This document shows, piece after piece, positions 37,207-47,148 of a stretch of DNA of 64,000 bases (position 1 is the stretch's first letter; the number at the start of each line of letters is the position of its first letter). The notes beneath the pieces were generated by a model. It was not told where the DNA came from and searched no databases. It worked only from the letters and a program-made list of their open reading frames with translations. The stretch comes from Roseomonas genomospecies 6. Its GTDB lineage: Bacteria; Pseudomonadota; Alphaproteobacteria; Azospirillales; Azospirillaceae. The translations under genes were made by a program, and so were the position numbers. Where the stretch lies: positions 1 through 64,000 of the forward strand of contig NZ_QOKW01000007.1 in assembly GCF_008365375.1 (NCBI RefSeq), written 5' to 3'.

Positions 37207-38610
37207 TCACGCCTCCACCGGCTTGGCATCCGGCTTGGATTCCCATGGAGCGGCGAGCCGCACCTGCCGCCAGATCGGGTTGGACAGGGTCTTGTCGATT
37301 TCCTCACACAGGTTGACGATGCCGTCATAGCCCGCGTAGGGGGTGTGGCGCTCCTGGTTCAGGTCCAGCCACGGAACCTTGGCCTTCAGCGCGATGAACT
37401 GCGACCGTCCGCCGGACATCATGATGTCGGCCTCGCTGTCGCGCAGCATCTTGTAGATGTCGCGGGGCTTCAGGTCGTCCCACTGGTGGAACTCCTCGCC
37501 CTTCATCTTCTTGATGCGCTCCTTGTCCTCCTTGGTGGACTTCTTGGTGGAGGTGCCGACGATGGTCAGCCCGGCGCCTTCCAGCGCGGTGACCATCGAC
37601 CAGCTCTTCACGCCGCCGGTGAACAGCAGGACGCGCTTGCCGTCGAAGCGCGGCTTGTAGGGTTCCAGACGCCGCCAGACGCGGCTTTCCTCGCGGGCGA
37701 TGACGCCTTCGGTTCGGTCGATGAGGGCCTTGTCGGCGCCGCGCTCCACCAGCATGCGGGCCATGGTGCGCAGCGTGTCCGACATGTCCGACACGCCGTA
37801 GAAGGAGCCTTCGAAATAGGGAATGCCCCAGCGCTCCTGCATCTTGCGCCCGACATTCACCAGCGCCTGGGAGCAGACGACCATGGTCAGCCGCGCCCGG
37901 TGCGCCTGCGCCACCTCGTGGTAGCGCCCGTCGCCGGAGATGCAGGACAGGATGCGGATGCCGATCTCGTCGAGCAGCGGCTTCACCAGCCACAGTTCGC
38001 CGGCCAGATTGTATTCGCCGACGATGCAGATGTCGGTGGGGGTCGTCACCTCCGGCTCCACCGTGCCGATGACATGGTCGAGCAGAGTCTCGCCGGCCAG
38101 CTTGTTGCCCAGGTTCTTCGACCCCACGAAGCCCGGCGCCATCACCGGGATCACCGGCTTGCCCAGCTTCTTCGCGGCGAATTTGCAGACCGCCTCGATG
38201 TCGTCGCCGATCATGGCGGGAACGCAGGTTTGGTAGACGAAGACCGCCGGCGGATCGTACTGCTGCACGATCTCCTTGATGGCCTTGTAGAGCTTCTTCT
38301 CGCCGCCGTGGATGATGTCGAGTTCCGACATGTCCGTGGTGAAGCCCGTCCGATAGAGCTGCGATCCCGACGATTTGGTGCCGCGGTTGTCCCAGGAGTT
38401 GCCGAGGCAGGCGATCGGCCCATGCACGAGGTGGGCGGCGTCGGCGATCGGCTGGAGCGCGATCATCGCGCCGTCATAGGCGCAGCCACCCGCCGCGGCC
38501 CCCGGCTTCAGAGCCTTGGAGCAGCCCTTCTTGCGCTCCTTCTCCGACTTGGCCTGGTTGGTGGAGCAACCCGGCTCGTTGAAGACGTCCTGGAGCTTTT
38601 CCTGGAGCAT
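37207..38610 (-). CDS. nifE: FeMo-co scaffold subunit NifE
   Basis: NifE is the NifD-like subunit of the NifEN scaffold. The 467-residue protein shows GCSTNQAKSEKERKKGCSKA at the N-terminus, then GGCAYDGAMIAL, HGPIACLGNSWDNRG and [15 protein letters not shown], which together contribute cysteines for the [4Fe-4S] cluster at the NifEN interface. The middle segment SMVTALEGAGLTIVGTSTKK fits the family. The start at 38610 is preceded by GGAGAGGGTC; the longer ORF start lies upstream of the promoter and is not used. It is first in an operon that continues through nifQ. Confidence 0.96.
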   Translation of the reverse strand: MLQEKLQDVFNEPGCSTNQAKSEKERKKGCSKALKPGAAAGGCAYDGAMIALQPIADAAHLVHGPIACLGNSWDNRGTKSSGSQLYRTGFTTDMSELDIIHGGEKKLYKAIKEIVQQYDPPAVFVYQTCVPAMIGDDIEAVCKFAAKKLGKPVIPVMAPGFVGSKNLGNKLAGETLLDHVIGTVEPEVTTPTDICIVGEYNLAGELWLVKPLLDEIGIRILSCISGDGRYHEVAQAHRARLTMVVCSQALVNVGRKMQERWGIPYFEGSFYGVSDMSDTLRTMARMLVERGADKALIDRTEGVIAREESRVWRRLEPYKPRFDGKRVLLFTGGVKSWSMVTALEGAGLTIVGTSTKKSTKEDKERIKKMKGEEFHQWDDLKPRDIYKMLRDSEADIMMSGGRSQFIALKAKVPWLDLNQERHTPYAGYDGIVNLCEEIDKTLSNPIWRQVRLAAPWESKPDAKPVEA

Positions 38611-38655
38611 GACCCTCTCCCGCCCATGGCCGACATCGGCATTCGGGAAGGCATA

Positions 38656-38671
38656 TGCAGGGGGCGTGCCA
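38656..38671 (-). promoter_or_regulatory. Sigma-54 promoter of nifE
   Basis: Minus strand: TGGCAC-GCCCC-CTGCA, with the invariant GG and GC ten bases apart. It lies 46 bases upstream of the nifE start. Confidence 0.85.
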
Positions 38672-38716
38672 GACGGTAAGGGGTTGTTTTCCAAGGATTG
38701 TCGCTTCGGAAGGAGC

Positions 38717-38760
38717 TGTGCGATAGCTGACAATGCAGGGATTTTGTCGGGTGTCGGACA
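38717..38760. promoter_or_regulatory. Two NifA upstream activator sites for nifE
   Basis: TGT-GCGATAGCTG-ACA (38717-38732) and TGT-CGGGTGTCGG-ACA (38745-38760) both match TGT-N10-ACA. Their first bases are 28 bases apart, and both lie upstream of the -24 element. Confidence 0.85.
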
Positions 38761-38772
38761 GGCGCCCCGCAT

Positions 38773-38795
38773 CCCTCTCCCGCCTCGGGAGAGGG
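38773..38795. repeat. Palindrome of the CTCTCCC/GGGAGAG family
   Basis: CCCTCTCCCG (38773-38782) pairs with CGGGAGAGGG (38786-38795) around a three-base loop. It sits between nifK and the nifE activator sites. Confidence 0.8.
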
Positions 38796-38817
38796 ACGCT
38801 TCTCCGTACCCGGACGG

Positions 38818-38854
38818 AAAAGCCGGAGCCCGCCTTGCAGCAAGCTCCGGCTTT
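38818..38854 (-). terminator. Terminator of nifHDK
   Basis: AAAGCCGGAGC (38819-38829) pairs with GCTCCGGCTTT (38844-38854). On the minus strand the stem runs into CTTTTCCG. It is about 65 bases after the nifK stop. Confidence 0.85.
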
Positions 38855-38917
38855 CCGGGGAAGTGGCCGGCGCGGGGGGATGGAGGCCCCGCGCCGGCCA
38901 GGGAGGAACCGGACCGA

Positions 38918-40477
38918 TCAGCGGACCAGATCGAACGAGTAGTCGGTCTCGCCAACGATGTTGGTGTTCGCGTCCATGTCCTCGAAGATCCGATCCAGGA
39001 TGCGCACCAGCACGTTCAGAGCGCCCTGGTAGCCCCAGGTCGGGTAACGGTGATGGTGGTGGCGGTCGAAGATCGGGTAGGTCAGGCGGATGAGCGGGAT
39101 CTTGGTGTCGCGCTCCAGATACTTGCCGTAGCTGTTGCCGATGATGTAATCGACCGTGTCGGTGAACAGCAGCGAGCGCAGGTGCCAGAGGTCCTTGCCG
39201 CCGTAGGCCTTGCCGGACTTGCCGAACGGCGAGGAGTCGAGCAGCTTCTGAACCTGCTTCTCCCACTTCTTGGAGCCGGAGGTGGACAGGATGTGCACCG
39301 GCTCGGCACCCAGCTCCATCAGGAACTTCGACATGCCCAGGCAGAAGTCCGGGTCGCCGTACACGGCGAAGCGCTTGCCGTGCAGGTGGGTGTGGCTGTC
39401 GGCGATGGCGTCGACCAGACGGCCGCGCTCCAGCTTCAGCTCCGCCGGGACGGCCTTGCCCGTCAGCTCCGCCAGCTTCATCAGAAGCTCGTCGGTGGCC
39501 GCGACGCCCAGCGGGTAGTTGAACTTGGCGACCTGCTGGCCCTTCTCCTTGATGAACTGCAGGGACTGCGGGGTGCAGTATTCCTGCATGGAGATGGTGG
39601 CCTTGGCGTGGACGGCCTGCTTCGTGGCCTCCAGCGGGGTGCCGCCGTCATACATGCGGTACTCGCCGTCCGCCGGGGTGTCGAAGTTGTCCGACACGTC
39701 CGACAGGATGGTCATCTCGATGCCGAACAGGCCGGCGATGCGCTTCAACTCGCGGTTGTTGCCGACCGCATAGCCGTCGAAGCCCGGGATCAGGTTGATC
39801 GTCTCGTTCTTCGGGGTGTCGAAATTCTCCGACGTGCCCCAGAAGTAGGTCAGGACGCCCTTGATCATGTTGTCGTAGCCGACGATGTGGCTGCCGACGA
39901 AGGCCGGGGTGTGGGCGAAGGGAACCGGGAAATCCGCCGGGACGCTTTCCTTGTTCTTCGCGTTGGCGATGAAGCCCTGCAGGTCGTCGCCGATGACTTC
40001 GGCCATGCAGGTGGTCAGAACGGCGATCATCTTCGGCTTGTACAGCGAATAGGCGTTCGCCAGGCCGTCGATCATGTTGTTCAGGCCGCCGAACACCGCC
40101 GCGTCTTCCGTCATCGACGAGGACACCGCGGAGTTCGGCTCCTTGAAGTGGCGGGTGAGGTGCGTGCGGTAGTAGGCGACGCAGCCCTGCGAACCATGGA
40201 CGAAGGGCAGGGTGCCCTCGAAGCCCTGGGCCGCGAACATCGCGCCGATCGGCTGGCAGGCCTTCGTCGGGTTGATGACGATCGCCTCACGGGCGAAGTT
40301 CTTTTCCTTGTACTCTTCCGTCTTGGTCCACGCGGAAACCCGGGCGACCTCTTCGTCGGAGTGGCCGTACTCGAACTCCGTCTTCTTGCGCTCGAACAGC
40401 TCCTTGTATTCGGGCTGCCGGAAGAGCGTGAAGTGGTCGATGACCTTGTCGGCGCTCTGGGAAACGGGGTGGGACAT
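38918..40477 (-). CDS. nifK: Nitrogenase MoFe protein beta chain NifK
   Basis: The 519-residue beta subunit of the MoFe protein. P-cluster ligands are in place: Cys74 ([10 protein letters not shown]), Cys99 ([10 protein letters not shown]) and Cys157 ([11 protein letters not shown]), with the nearby [11 protein letters not shown] block. The start at 40477 ([11 protein letters not shown]) has AGGAG 8 bases upstream; an in-frame TTG two codons earlier is unlikely. It follows nifD after 30 bases and ends in front of a clear terminator. No nifY-like gene lies between nifK and nifE here. Confidence 0.98.
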   Translation of the reverse strand: MSHPVSQSADKVIDHFTLFRQPEYKELFERKKTEFEYGHSDEEVARVSAWTKTEEYKEKNFAREAIVINPTKACQPIGAMFAAQGFEGTLPFVHGSQGCVAYYRTHLTRHFKEPNSAVSSSMTEDAAVFGGLNNMIDGLANAYSLYKPKMIAVLTTCMAEVIGDDLQGFIANAKNKESVPADFPVPFAHTPAFVGSHIVGYDNMIKGVLTYFWGTSENFDTPKNETINLIPGFDGYAVGNNRELKRIAGLFGIEMTILSDVSDNFDTPADGEYRMYDGGTPLEATKQAVHAKATISMQEYCTPQSLQFIKEKGQQVAKFNYPLGVAATDELLMKLAELTGKAVPAELKLERGRLVDAIADSHTHLHGKRFAVYGDPDFCLGMSKFLMELGAEPVHILSTSGSKKWEKQVQKLLDSSPFGKSGKAYGGKDLWHLRSLLFTDTVDYIIGNSYGKYLERDTKIPLIRLTYPIFDRHHHHRYPTWGYQGALNVLVRILDRIFEDMDANTNIVGETDYSFDLVR

Positions 40478-40507
40478 GCTCAATACTCCTATCTTCCAGA
40501 AGCCGCT

Positions 40508-41947
40508 TTAGAACGGGGCCTTCATGATGCCCCAGACGGGGTTGTTGATGGCCAGATCCATGTCGCGGGCGAAGATGGCGAAGCCGTCATAGCCGTGATA
40601 CGGACCCGAGTAATCCCAGGAGTGCATCTGGCGGAAGGGCAGGCCCATCTTCTGGAAGACGTACTTTTCCTTGATGCCCGACGCGACGAGGTCCGGACGG
40701 ATCGCCTCGACGAACTTCTCCAGTTCGAACGCGGTGACGTCGTCGTAGATCAGCGTGCCTTCCTTCACATAGTGCGGGGTGCGCTGATAGTCGTCGTTGT
40801 GGGCGAATTCGTAACCCGTGCCGACGATCTCCATGCCCAGGTCATGGTAGGCGTCGACGACGTGGCGCGGACGCAGGCCGCCGACGTAGATCATCACCTT
40901 CTTGCCTTCAAGCCGCGGCTTGTACTTGGCAATGACGGCGTCGACCATCGGCTGGTACTTGGCGATGACCTTCTCCGCGTTCTCCTTGATCTTGTCGTCG
41001 AAGAGAGCGGCGATCTTGCGCAGGGACTCGGCGATCTGCGACGGGCCGAAGAAGTTGTACTCCATCCACGGAATACCGAACTTCTCTTCCATGTGGCGCG
41101 CGATGTAGTTCATCGAGCGGTAGCAGTGGATGAGGTTCACCTTCGCCTTCGGCGTGTTCTCCAGCTCGGCGAGCGTGCCGTCGCCCGACCACTGGGCGAT
41201 CACGCGCAGGCCGATCTCTTCCAGCAGGATGCGGCTGGCCCAGGCGTCGCCACCGATGTTGTAGTCACCGATGATGGTGACGTCGTACGGGGTGGAGACG
41301 AAGCCTTCCTTCGGCTCGGTCTTCTCGAAGATCCAGTCGCGGATGACGTCGTTGGCGATGTGGTGGCCCAGCGACTGGGAGACACCGCGGAACCCTTCGC
41401 AGCGGACCGGCACCACCGGCTTGCCCAGCTCTTCCGCCTTGGCGCGGGCGACCGCCTCGATGTCGTCGCCGATCAGGCCGATCGGGCATTCCGACTGGAT
41501 CGAGATGCCGTTGACGAGCGGGAACAGGTCGTTGATCTCGGCGATCGCCTGGTGCAGCTTCTTGTCGCCGCCGAAGACGATGTCCTTCTCCTGGAAGTCG
41601 GTGGTGAAGTGCATCGTGCCCCAGCTATCCACGCCGGTGTCGCCGACGTAGTAGTTGCGGCGGCCGGACCAGGAGTAGTAGCCGCAGCCGACCGGGCCGT
41701 GGGAGATGTGGATCATGTCCTTGATCGGACCCCACACCACGCCCTTCGAACCGGCGTAGGCGCAGCCACGGATGGTCATCACACCCGGGATCGACTTGAT
41801 GTTCGACTTGACGCCGCAGTCCTTGGCCTCGGCCTCCAGCACGTTCAGGTGCTTGGCGCGGCGCTTGCGCGACTTGTCGGGATAGGCTTCGAGAACCTTG
41901 TCGACGAGACCCTTGACGTCGACGCCTTCGTTCACGGACAGGCTCAT
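40508..41947 (-). CDS. nifD: Nitrogenase MoFe protein alpha chain NifD
   Basis: The 479-residue alpha subunit of the MoFe protein binds FeMo-co. P-cluster ligands are Cys62 (RGCAYAG), Cys88 ([10 protein letters not shown]) and Cys154 ([11 protein letters not shown]). FeMo-co ligands are Cys275 ([10 protein letters not shown]) and His442 ([10 protein letters not shown]), at the same numbers as in Azotobacter NifD. The start at 41947 has AGGAG at 9 bases; an ATG 18 bases upstream would put this ribosome-binding site inside the gene. A palindromic repeat lies in the 141-base gap after nifH. Confidence 0.98.
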   Translation of the reverse strand: MSLSVNEGVDVKGLVDKVLEAYPDKSRKRRAKHLNVLEAEAKDCGVKSNIKSIPGVMTIRGCAYAGSKGVVWGPIKDMIHISHGPVGCGYYSWSGRRNYYVGDTGVDSWGTMHFTTDFQEKDIVFGGDKKLHQAIAEINDLFPLVNGISIQSECPIGLIGDDIEAVARAKAEELGKPVVPVRCEGFRGVSQSLGHHIANDVIRDWIFEKTEPKEGFVSTPYDVTIIGDYNIGGDAWASRILLEEIGLRVIAQWSGDGTLAELENTPKAKVNLIHCYRSMNYIARHMEEKFGIPWMEYNFFGPSQIAESLRKIAALFDDKIKENAEKVIAKYQPMVDAVIAKYKPRLEGKKVMIYVGGLRPRHVVDAYHDLGMEIVGTGYEFAHNDDYQRTPHYVKEGTLIYDDVTAFELEKFVEAIRPDLVASGIKEKYVFQKMGLPFRQMHSWDYSGPYHGYDGFAIFARDMDLAINNPVWGIMKAPF

Positions 41948-42001
41948 GGTGCCAGTCTCCTGCATGCTCTCATTGTCCGCGCTACTGCAGCGCGGGACCG
42001 A

Positions 42002-42053
42002 GCCCCCTCTCTCCCACCCCGCGCACAGGGGCGGGGTGGGCTGGGGAGGGGGC
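42002..42053. repeat. Palindromic repeat in the nifH-nifD spacer
   Basis: GCCCCCTC (42002-42009) pairs with GAGGGGGC (42046-42053), and CCCACCCCGC (42013-42022) pairs with GCGGGGTGGG (42031-42040), giving a long two-part stem. Its position may stabilise the nifH mRNA 3' end and lower nifDK expression; that effect is inference. Confidence 0.85.
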
Positions 42054-42088
42054 CAGTTCAGACCCGTGCCCCGTCAGGGACCCAGGTA

Positions 42089-42976
<888 letters not shown>

Positions 42977-43052
42977 TTACTCCTTTGCTTGGGTCTACAG
43001 GGTGTCTTCAATTCCGGGGCGGCCAGCCCAGCGGCCGCTTCGACCCTCTCTC

Positions 43053-43068
43053 TGCATCCCCCGTGCCA
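43053..43068 (-). promoter_or_regulatory. Sigma-54 promoter of nifHDK
   Basis: Minus strand: TGGCAC-GGGGG-ATGCA, with GG and GC ten bases apart. It lies 83 bases upstream of the nifH start, leaving an untranslated leader of about 70 bases. Confidence 0.9.
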
Positions 43069-43137
43069 GTTCGCGGAAAATTTTCAAGTCACTGATAAAT
43101 ATGAAGAAATCAGAATACGGACGAGCGCGGTCCGCTT

Positions 43138-43162
43138 TGTCGGGCCTGTGACATACCCGACA
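43138..43162. promoter_or_regulatory. Two overlapping NifA sites upstream of nifH
   Basis: TGT-CGGGCCTGTG-ACA (43138-43153) and TGT-GACATACCCG-ACA (43147-43162) overlap by seven bases. Overlapping NifA sites have been described for nifH of A. brasilense. They lie about 70 bases upstream of the -24 element. Confidence 0.88.
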
Positions 43163-43229
43163 AAGCCCGACATTTTGTCGGGTCTCTCGCAATGCATGGG
43201 ATGGAATGGAGGGCTATCGCCCGAACGGC

Positions 43230-44588
43230 TCAGCCGGCGGCGTGGTTCAGCGCGTCGCGGGCGACGACGAGGCGCAGCGCCAGCGCCTCCAACTCGTCCC
43301 CGTCCTGGCCCATGTCGTAGAGAAGCTGCGCCAGCGCCTGACCGCGGGCGAGCAGGCGGCGCGCCTTGGCCGGGTCGGCGGGGCGGGCCAGGATGGTGCC
43401 GACCAGCCGCTCCCCGGCGATGCCCGCCAGCGCGCGGCTGCGTTCGGCCAGACGCCGCTCCAGCGTGTCGAGCGCCGCCGGACGCCCGGCATGGTCCAGG
43501 TCCGTGCAGAACTGGTGCAGGGAACGGAGCTGGCGCAGCAGCGCCTCGAACAGCAGCTCGTCCAGATCGCCGCCGTTGGCGGCCTTCCCGACAAGATCGA
43601 ACACCGTGTCGGAAAGCCGCCACGCCGCCGACAGACAATCGCTCATCGCCTTGCGGTCGGCGGGCTCGACGAAGGCGTTGGCCTCTTCCCGGTGCTCCTC
43701 CTGGTCGTCCAGGTTCCGCAGGGCGACGACGAGCAGCCCGTCCACCGAGGCGAGCGCGGCGAGGCTGGCGTGCAGCGCCTTAATGCCGCGGTCGGCGCCG
43801 AAGCCGTCCATGGCCTCCGCCGCGCGGCGCAGGGCGTGGCGGGTGAGGCGGCGGGACTGGTAGACGACGTCGCGCAGGGCCACGGTGGCGCCCAGCGTCT
43901 CCAGCATCAGCCGCCGCGCCTCGAAGCGCAGCAGGGCGTAGGCGAGGTTGTCCATCGCGTTGGCCATCGTGTTGGCTATCGCGTTGGCCATGCCGCCGGC
44001 CGGATCGTCCTCCGCGCCGGTGTTCGGCGCTTCGCCGCGGATCAGCCGGTCGGCATCGGTTCGGGCGTCCGCCTCGATGGCCGACACCACGGACAGCACG
44101 GCGCCGCGTCCGGCCCCGCGCAGCAGCGACACCAGGGAGCGCATGGCCGCGGCCACCTCCAGCGCGCCGGGCAGCCCGTCATCGGCGGTGCCCTTGCCGT
44201 GGACGATGCGGTCGATCAGATGATCGCGCAGGCGGGGAAGCAGCACGTCGAGGATGATCGGCGCGGTGGGGCGCAGCAGCGCCTCCAGCAGGCGACCCTG
44301 GGGCTGGCCGATCATGGCGGCCAACGGGTTCAGCGGTTTGGGCACCAGGCGCGGGCGGTGGGGCTCCAGCAGAGCCAGAATCTCGTCCCCGCGCAGGGGG
44401 GTGATCGTCCCGCGCAGCAGCCGGGCGAGCGTCACCGCGTCGCGGGCCTCCCTCGCGCCGCGCAACGGAGCGGGCATCCCGCCGGAGCGCATCGGCATCT
44501 TTTCCGAGACGGCGGAAGGAAGAAGGACGCGCGGGGGCTGTGCCGCCCGGTTGCGCGTCTCCTTCTCCTTTCGCTTCATCGGCCACAT
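43230..44588 (-). CDS. Unknown 452-residue helical protein upstream of nifH
   Basis: I do not recognise this protein. It is almost entirely alpha-helical and Leu/Ala/Arg-rich, with no signal peptide or convincing membrane segment. A repeated stretch ANAIANTMANAMDNLAYALL (about 200-220) is encoded by short imperfect DNA repeats. The first 35 residues are basic and proline-rich (MKRKEKETRNRAAQPPRVLL). Codon use is like that of the nif genes, and the start has GAGG 7 bases upstream. It is on the nifH strand, but the nifH promoter lies after its stop, so it is a separate unit. It is divergent from draT, with 247 bases between. Confidence 0.6.
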   Translation of the reverse strand: MWPMKRKEKETRNRAAQPPRVLLPSAVSEKMPMRSGGMPAPLRGAREARDAVTLARLLRGTITPLRGDEILALLEPHRPRLVPKPLNPLAAMIGQPQGRLLEALLRPTAPIILDVLLPRLRDHLIDRIVHGKGTADDGLPGALEVAAAMRSLVSLLRGAGRGAVLSVVSAIEADARTDADRLIRGEAPNTGAEDDPAGGMANAIANTMANAMDNLAYALLRFEARRLMLETLGATVALRDVVYQSRRLTRHALRRAAEAMDGFGADRGIKALHASLAALASVDGLLVVALRNLDDQEEHREEANAFVEPADRKAMSDCLSAAWRLSDTVFDLVGKAANGGDLDELLFEALLRQLRSLHQFCTDLDHAGRPAALDTLERRLAERSRALAGIAGERLVGTILARPADPAKARRLLARGQALAQLLYDMGQDGDELEALALRLVVARDALNHAAG

Positions 44589-44835
44589 GGCCTTGCCTCG
44601 TCTTGCGATGCACTCGATCCTGGTCGATCAACTATGGTGTCGCCCCGTTACCCGTTCAAACGGATATTTTTCGGATATTTGGAGTAAGCCGAAAGTTGTT
44701 TCGACGGTTGATGCAAATTGTTCGGGAATTCGAAATGTCGGGCGGTCGGGCGGAGTTCCCCCTGCGGTGACGCGGACCCTTGGCGGACGCGCCGGTTCGC
44801 TGTATCCATGAAATAATTGTGGATTTGGGGACGCG

Positions 44836-45723
44836 ATGGCGGACGGCTCGGCGAGCGGTGGTTTGAGGGATGCGCGGGGGCGGCCGATCGATCCGGATTC
44901 GCCGCTCGCGCTCAAGGCGCACCGCACCAACCTGTTGAACGTGCCGGCGGAAACGCTGAGCGCGGAGTCGTTCAACGACGAGCCGAGGCGCCTGCGCATC
45001 GGCGCCACGCGCAGCGAACACGCGGTGCTGTTCGAAGCGCTGGACGAAAGCCCGGACAGCGTGACCGCCGCCGACATCTTCCAGCACTACATGGCCTTCA
45101 CCTTCGGGCTGAACCCGGATTTCTCGGGGGCCGAGGGGGCGGACGGGCGGCGGCGCTACCGCGCCAGCTATCTGCGCCTCCTGAAAGGGTGGATGTTCGA
45201 CAGCAACAACGCCGAGGGGGCGGTGCTGAAGGGCTGGGTGGAGAGCCGCTTCGGGCTGCTGCCCACCTATCACAAGGAGCCGATCCTCCGCTTCGCCTCC
45301 GACGCGTGGCGGCTCTATGGGGAGGAGAAGGTTTCCTCCCGCTTCCACAACAACAACATCAACCTCCAGCTCGACCTGATGTACGAGTATTGCCAGTGGT
45401 GGATGCGCCGCGGCTGGCCGGACGCGCCGATGCCGTCCCGCGCCAGCCACATCCGGCTCTACCGCGGCGTCAACGACTTCGAGGAGCACCACATCGTCGC
45501 GCGCCCCGACAAGCGCACGGCGGTCCTGCGCCTCAACAACCTCAGCTCCTTTTCCATCGAGCGCGACATCGCCGGCCAGTTCGGGGACTACATCCTCGAA
45601 ACCTGGGTGCCGCTCACCAAGGTGGTCTTCTTCCGCGACATCCTGCCCCGCTACCCTTTCAAGGGCGAGGGGGAATATCTGGTGGTCGGCGGGGACTACA
45701 GGGTGGGTGTGTCGCTTCTCTGA
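44836..45723 (+). CDS. draT: Dinitrogenase reductase ADP-ribosyltransferase DraT
   Basis: DraT inactivates nitrogenase by transferring ADP-ribose from NAD to Arg101 of NifH when ammonium appears or energy drops. The 295-residue protein has the family segments DIFQHYMAFTFGLNPDFSGA, YLRLLKGWMFDSNNAEGAVL and SSRFHNNNINLQLDLMYEYC. The mono-ADP-ribosyltransferase core follows, with RLYRGVNDFEEH and RLNNLSSFSIERDIAGQFGD. The ribosome-binding site is weak. It forms a pair with draG 28 bases downstream. I found no sigma-54 promoter in the 247-base region upstream. Confidence 0.96.
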   Translation: MADGSASGGLRDARGRPIDPDSPLALKAHRTNLLNVPAETLSAESFNDEPRRLRIGATRSEHAVLFEALDESPDSVTAADIFQHYMAFTFGLNPDFSGAEGADGRRRYRASYLRLLKGWMFDSNNAEGAVLKGWVESRFGLLPTYHKEPILRFASDAWRLYGEEKVSSRFHNNNINLQLDLMYEYCQWWMRRGWPDAPMPSRASHIRLYRGVNDFEEHHIVARPDKRTAVLRLNNLSSFSIERDIAGQFGDYILETWVPLTKVVFFRDILPRYPFKGEGEYLVVGGDYRVGVSLL

Positions 45724-45751
45724 CAACCGAAGCACGGGACAGATCCGGCCC

Positions 45752-46645
45752 ATGACCCATCATTCCATCCGCTCGCGCGCGCTGGGGGCCTATCTCGGGC
45801 TTGCCTGCGGCGACGCGCTGGGCGCCACCGTCGAATTCCTGACAAAGGGCGAGATCGCCCACCAGCACGGCGTCCACAAGCACATCAAGGGCGGCGGCTG
45901 GCTGAGGCTGCCCGCCGGCCAAGTGACCGACGACACCGAGATGTCCATTCATCTCGGCCGCGCCATTTTGGCCGCCCCGGAGTGGGACGCCCGCCGCGCG
46001 GCGGAGGAGTTCGCCATCTGGCTGAAGGGCGTTCCCGTCGATGTCGGGGACACGACACGGCGCGGCATCCGCCGCTTCATCATGCACGGCACCCTGTCGG
46101 AGCCGGAGAGCGAGTACCACGCCGGCAACGGGGCGGCGATGCGCAACCTGCCGGTCGCCCTGGCGACGCTGGGCGACGACGCGGCCTTCGAGCAATGGAC
46201 GCTGGAGCAGGCGCACATCACCCACTGCAACATCATGTCCGACGCGGCGACCCTGACGCTGGGCCGCATGGTGCAGCGTCTGGTGCTGGGCGGCGGCGTG
46301 CGCGACGTGCGTGACGAATCGAACAAGCTCATCGAGAAGCACCGGCAGTTCAAGTTCCAGCCCTACCGGGGCCTGTCCACCGCCTACGTCGTCGATACGA
46401 TGCAGACGGTGATGCACTATTATTTCCAGACCGATTCCGTGGAATCCTGCGTCGTCGAAACCGTCAACCAGGGCGGCGACGCGGACACCACCGGCGCCAT
46501 CGCCGGCATGCTGGCCGGGGCCACCTATGGGGTGGAGACCATTCCACCGCGCTGGCTGCGCAAGCTCGACCGCGCCGTCTACGACGAAATCTGCGCCCAG
46601 GTGGACGGGCTGCTCGCCCGTGCCCCGGCGCTCAAGCAGGGATGA
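45752..46645 (+). CDS. draG: ADP-ribosyl-dinitrogenase reductase hydrolase DraG
   Basis: DraG removes ADP-ribose from NifH and so reactivates nitrogenase. The 297-residue protein has the ADP-ribosylglycohydrolase dinuclear manganese site: Asp60-Asp61-Thr62-Glu63 (VTDDTEMSIHLGR) and Asp243/Asp245 in GGDADTTGAIAGMLAGA. The N-terminal GLACGDALGATVEFL is typical. In related bacteria DraG is held at the membrane by GlnZ and AmtB under ammonium. The start at 45752 is the family start; the stop overlaps the next gene (ATGA). Confidence 0.97.
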   Translation: MTHHSIRSRALGAYLGLACGDALGATVEFLTKGEIAHQHGVHKHIKGGGWLRLPAGQVTDDTEMSIHLGRAILAAPEWDARRAAEEFAIWLKGVPVDVGDTTRRGIRRFIMHGTLSEPESEYHAGNGAAMRNLPVALATLGDDAAFEQWTLEQAHITHCNIMSDAATLTLGRMVQRLVLGGGVRDVRDESNKLIEKHRQFKFQPYRGLSTAYVVDTMQTVMHYYFQTDSVESCVVETVNQGGDADTTGAIAGMLAGATYGVETIPPRWLRKLDRAVYDEICAQVDGLLARAPALKQG

Positions 46646-47097
46646 CCGCGACCATGGCCGACGTGATCTTCTTCGAAAAGCCCGGCTGCGCCGGCAACAA
46701 CCGCCAGAAGGCGCTGCTGGCGGAGGCCGGGCACACCGTCCACGCCCGCGACCTGCTCTCCGAACCCTGGACGGCGGACAGCCTGCGTCCCTTCTTCGGC
46801 GGCCGCCCGGTGGCCGAGTGGTTCAACCGCGCCGCCCCCGCGGTGAAGAACGGAGAGGTCGATCCGGACGCGCTGGACGAATCCGCCGCCCTGGCGCTGA
46901 TGCTGAAGACGCCGCTGCTGATCCGCCGCCCGCTGATGCAGGTGGGCGACCGCCGCGACTGCGGGTTCGAGGCGGAGCGGGTGGATGCCTGGATCGGGCT
47001 GGCCGCCGGTGCGCCGGATGGCAAGCTGGAAGGCTGCGCCCGCGCCGGCATGCCCACCACCCGCAAAGGGGTGACGGAACAACCCCGGCTGTCGTAG
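46642..47097 (+). CDS. ArsC-family nitrogenase-associated protein
   Basis: The 151-residue protein has a thioredoxin-like ArsC fold (VIFFEKPGCAGNNRQKALLA, residues about 7-26) and the segment MLKTPLLIRRPLMQVGDRRD. It fits the nitrogenase-associated ArsC-like family often found after draTG. A single Cys in the CAGNNRQ loop corresponds to the ArsC catalytic Cys; true arsenate reduction is unlikely. Its ATG overlaps the draG stop, so the genes are coupled. An internal ATG at 46654 is possible. Confidence 0.88.
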   Translation: MTATMADVIFFEKPGCAGNNRQKALLAEAGHTVHARDLLSEPWTADSLRPFFGGRPVAEWFNRAAPAVKNGEVDPDALDESAALALMLKTPLLIRRPLMQVGDRRDCGFEAERVDAWIGLAAGAPDGKLEGCARAGMPTTRKGVTEQPRLS

Positions 47098-47148
47098 GTT
47101 GGCCCCAGCCTGTAGGAAACACGACACGTCTTCGATGGGGGCCGATCC

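Noticed and set aside
44589-44835. A sigma-54 promoter for draT
   Set aside because: Candidate GG pairs do not have GC ten bases further on, and no TGT-N10-ACA site is nearby.
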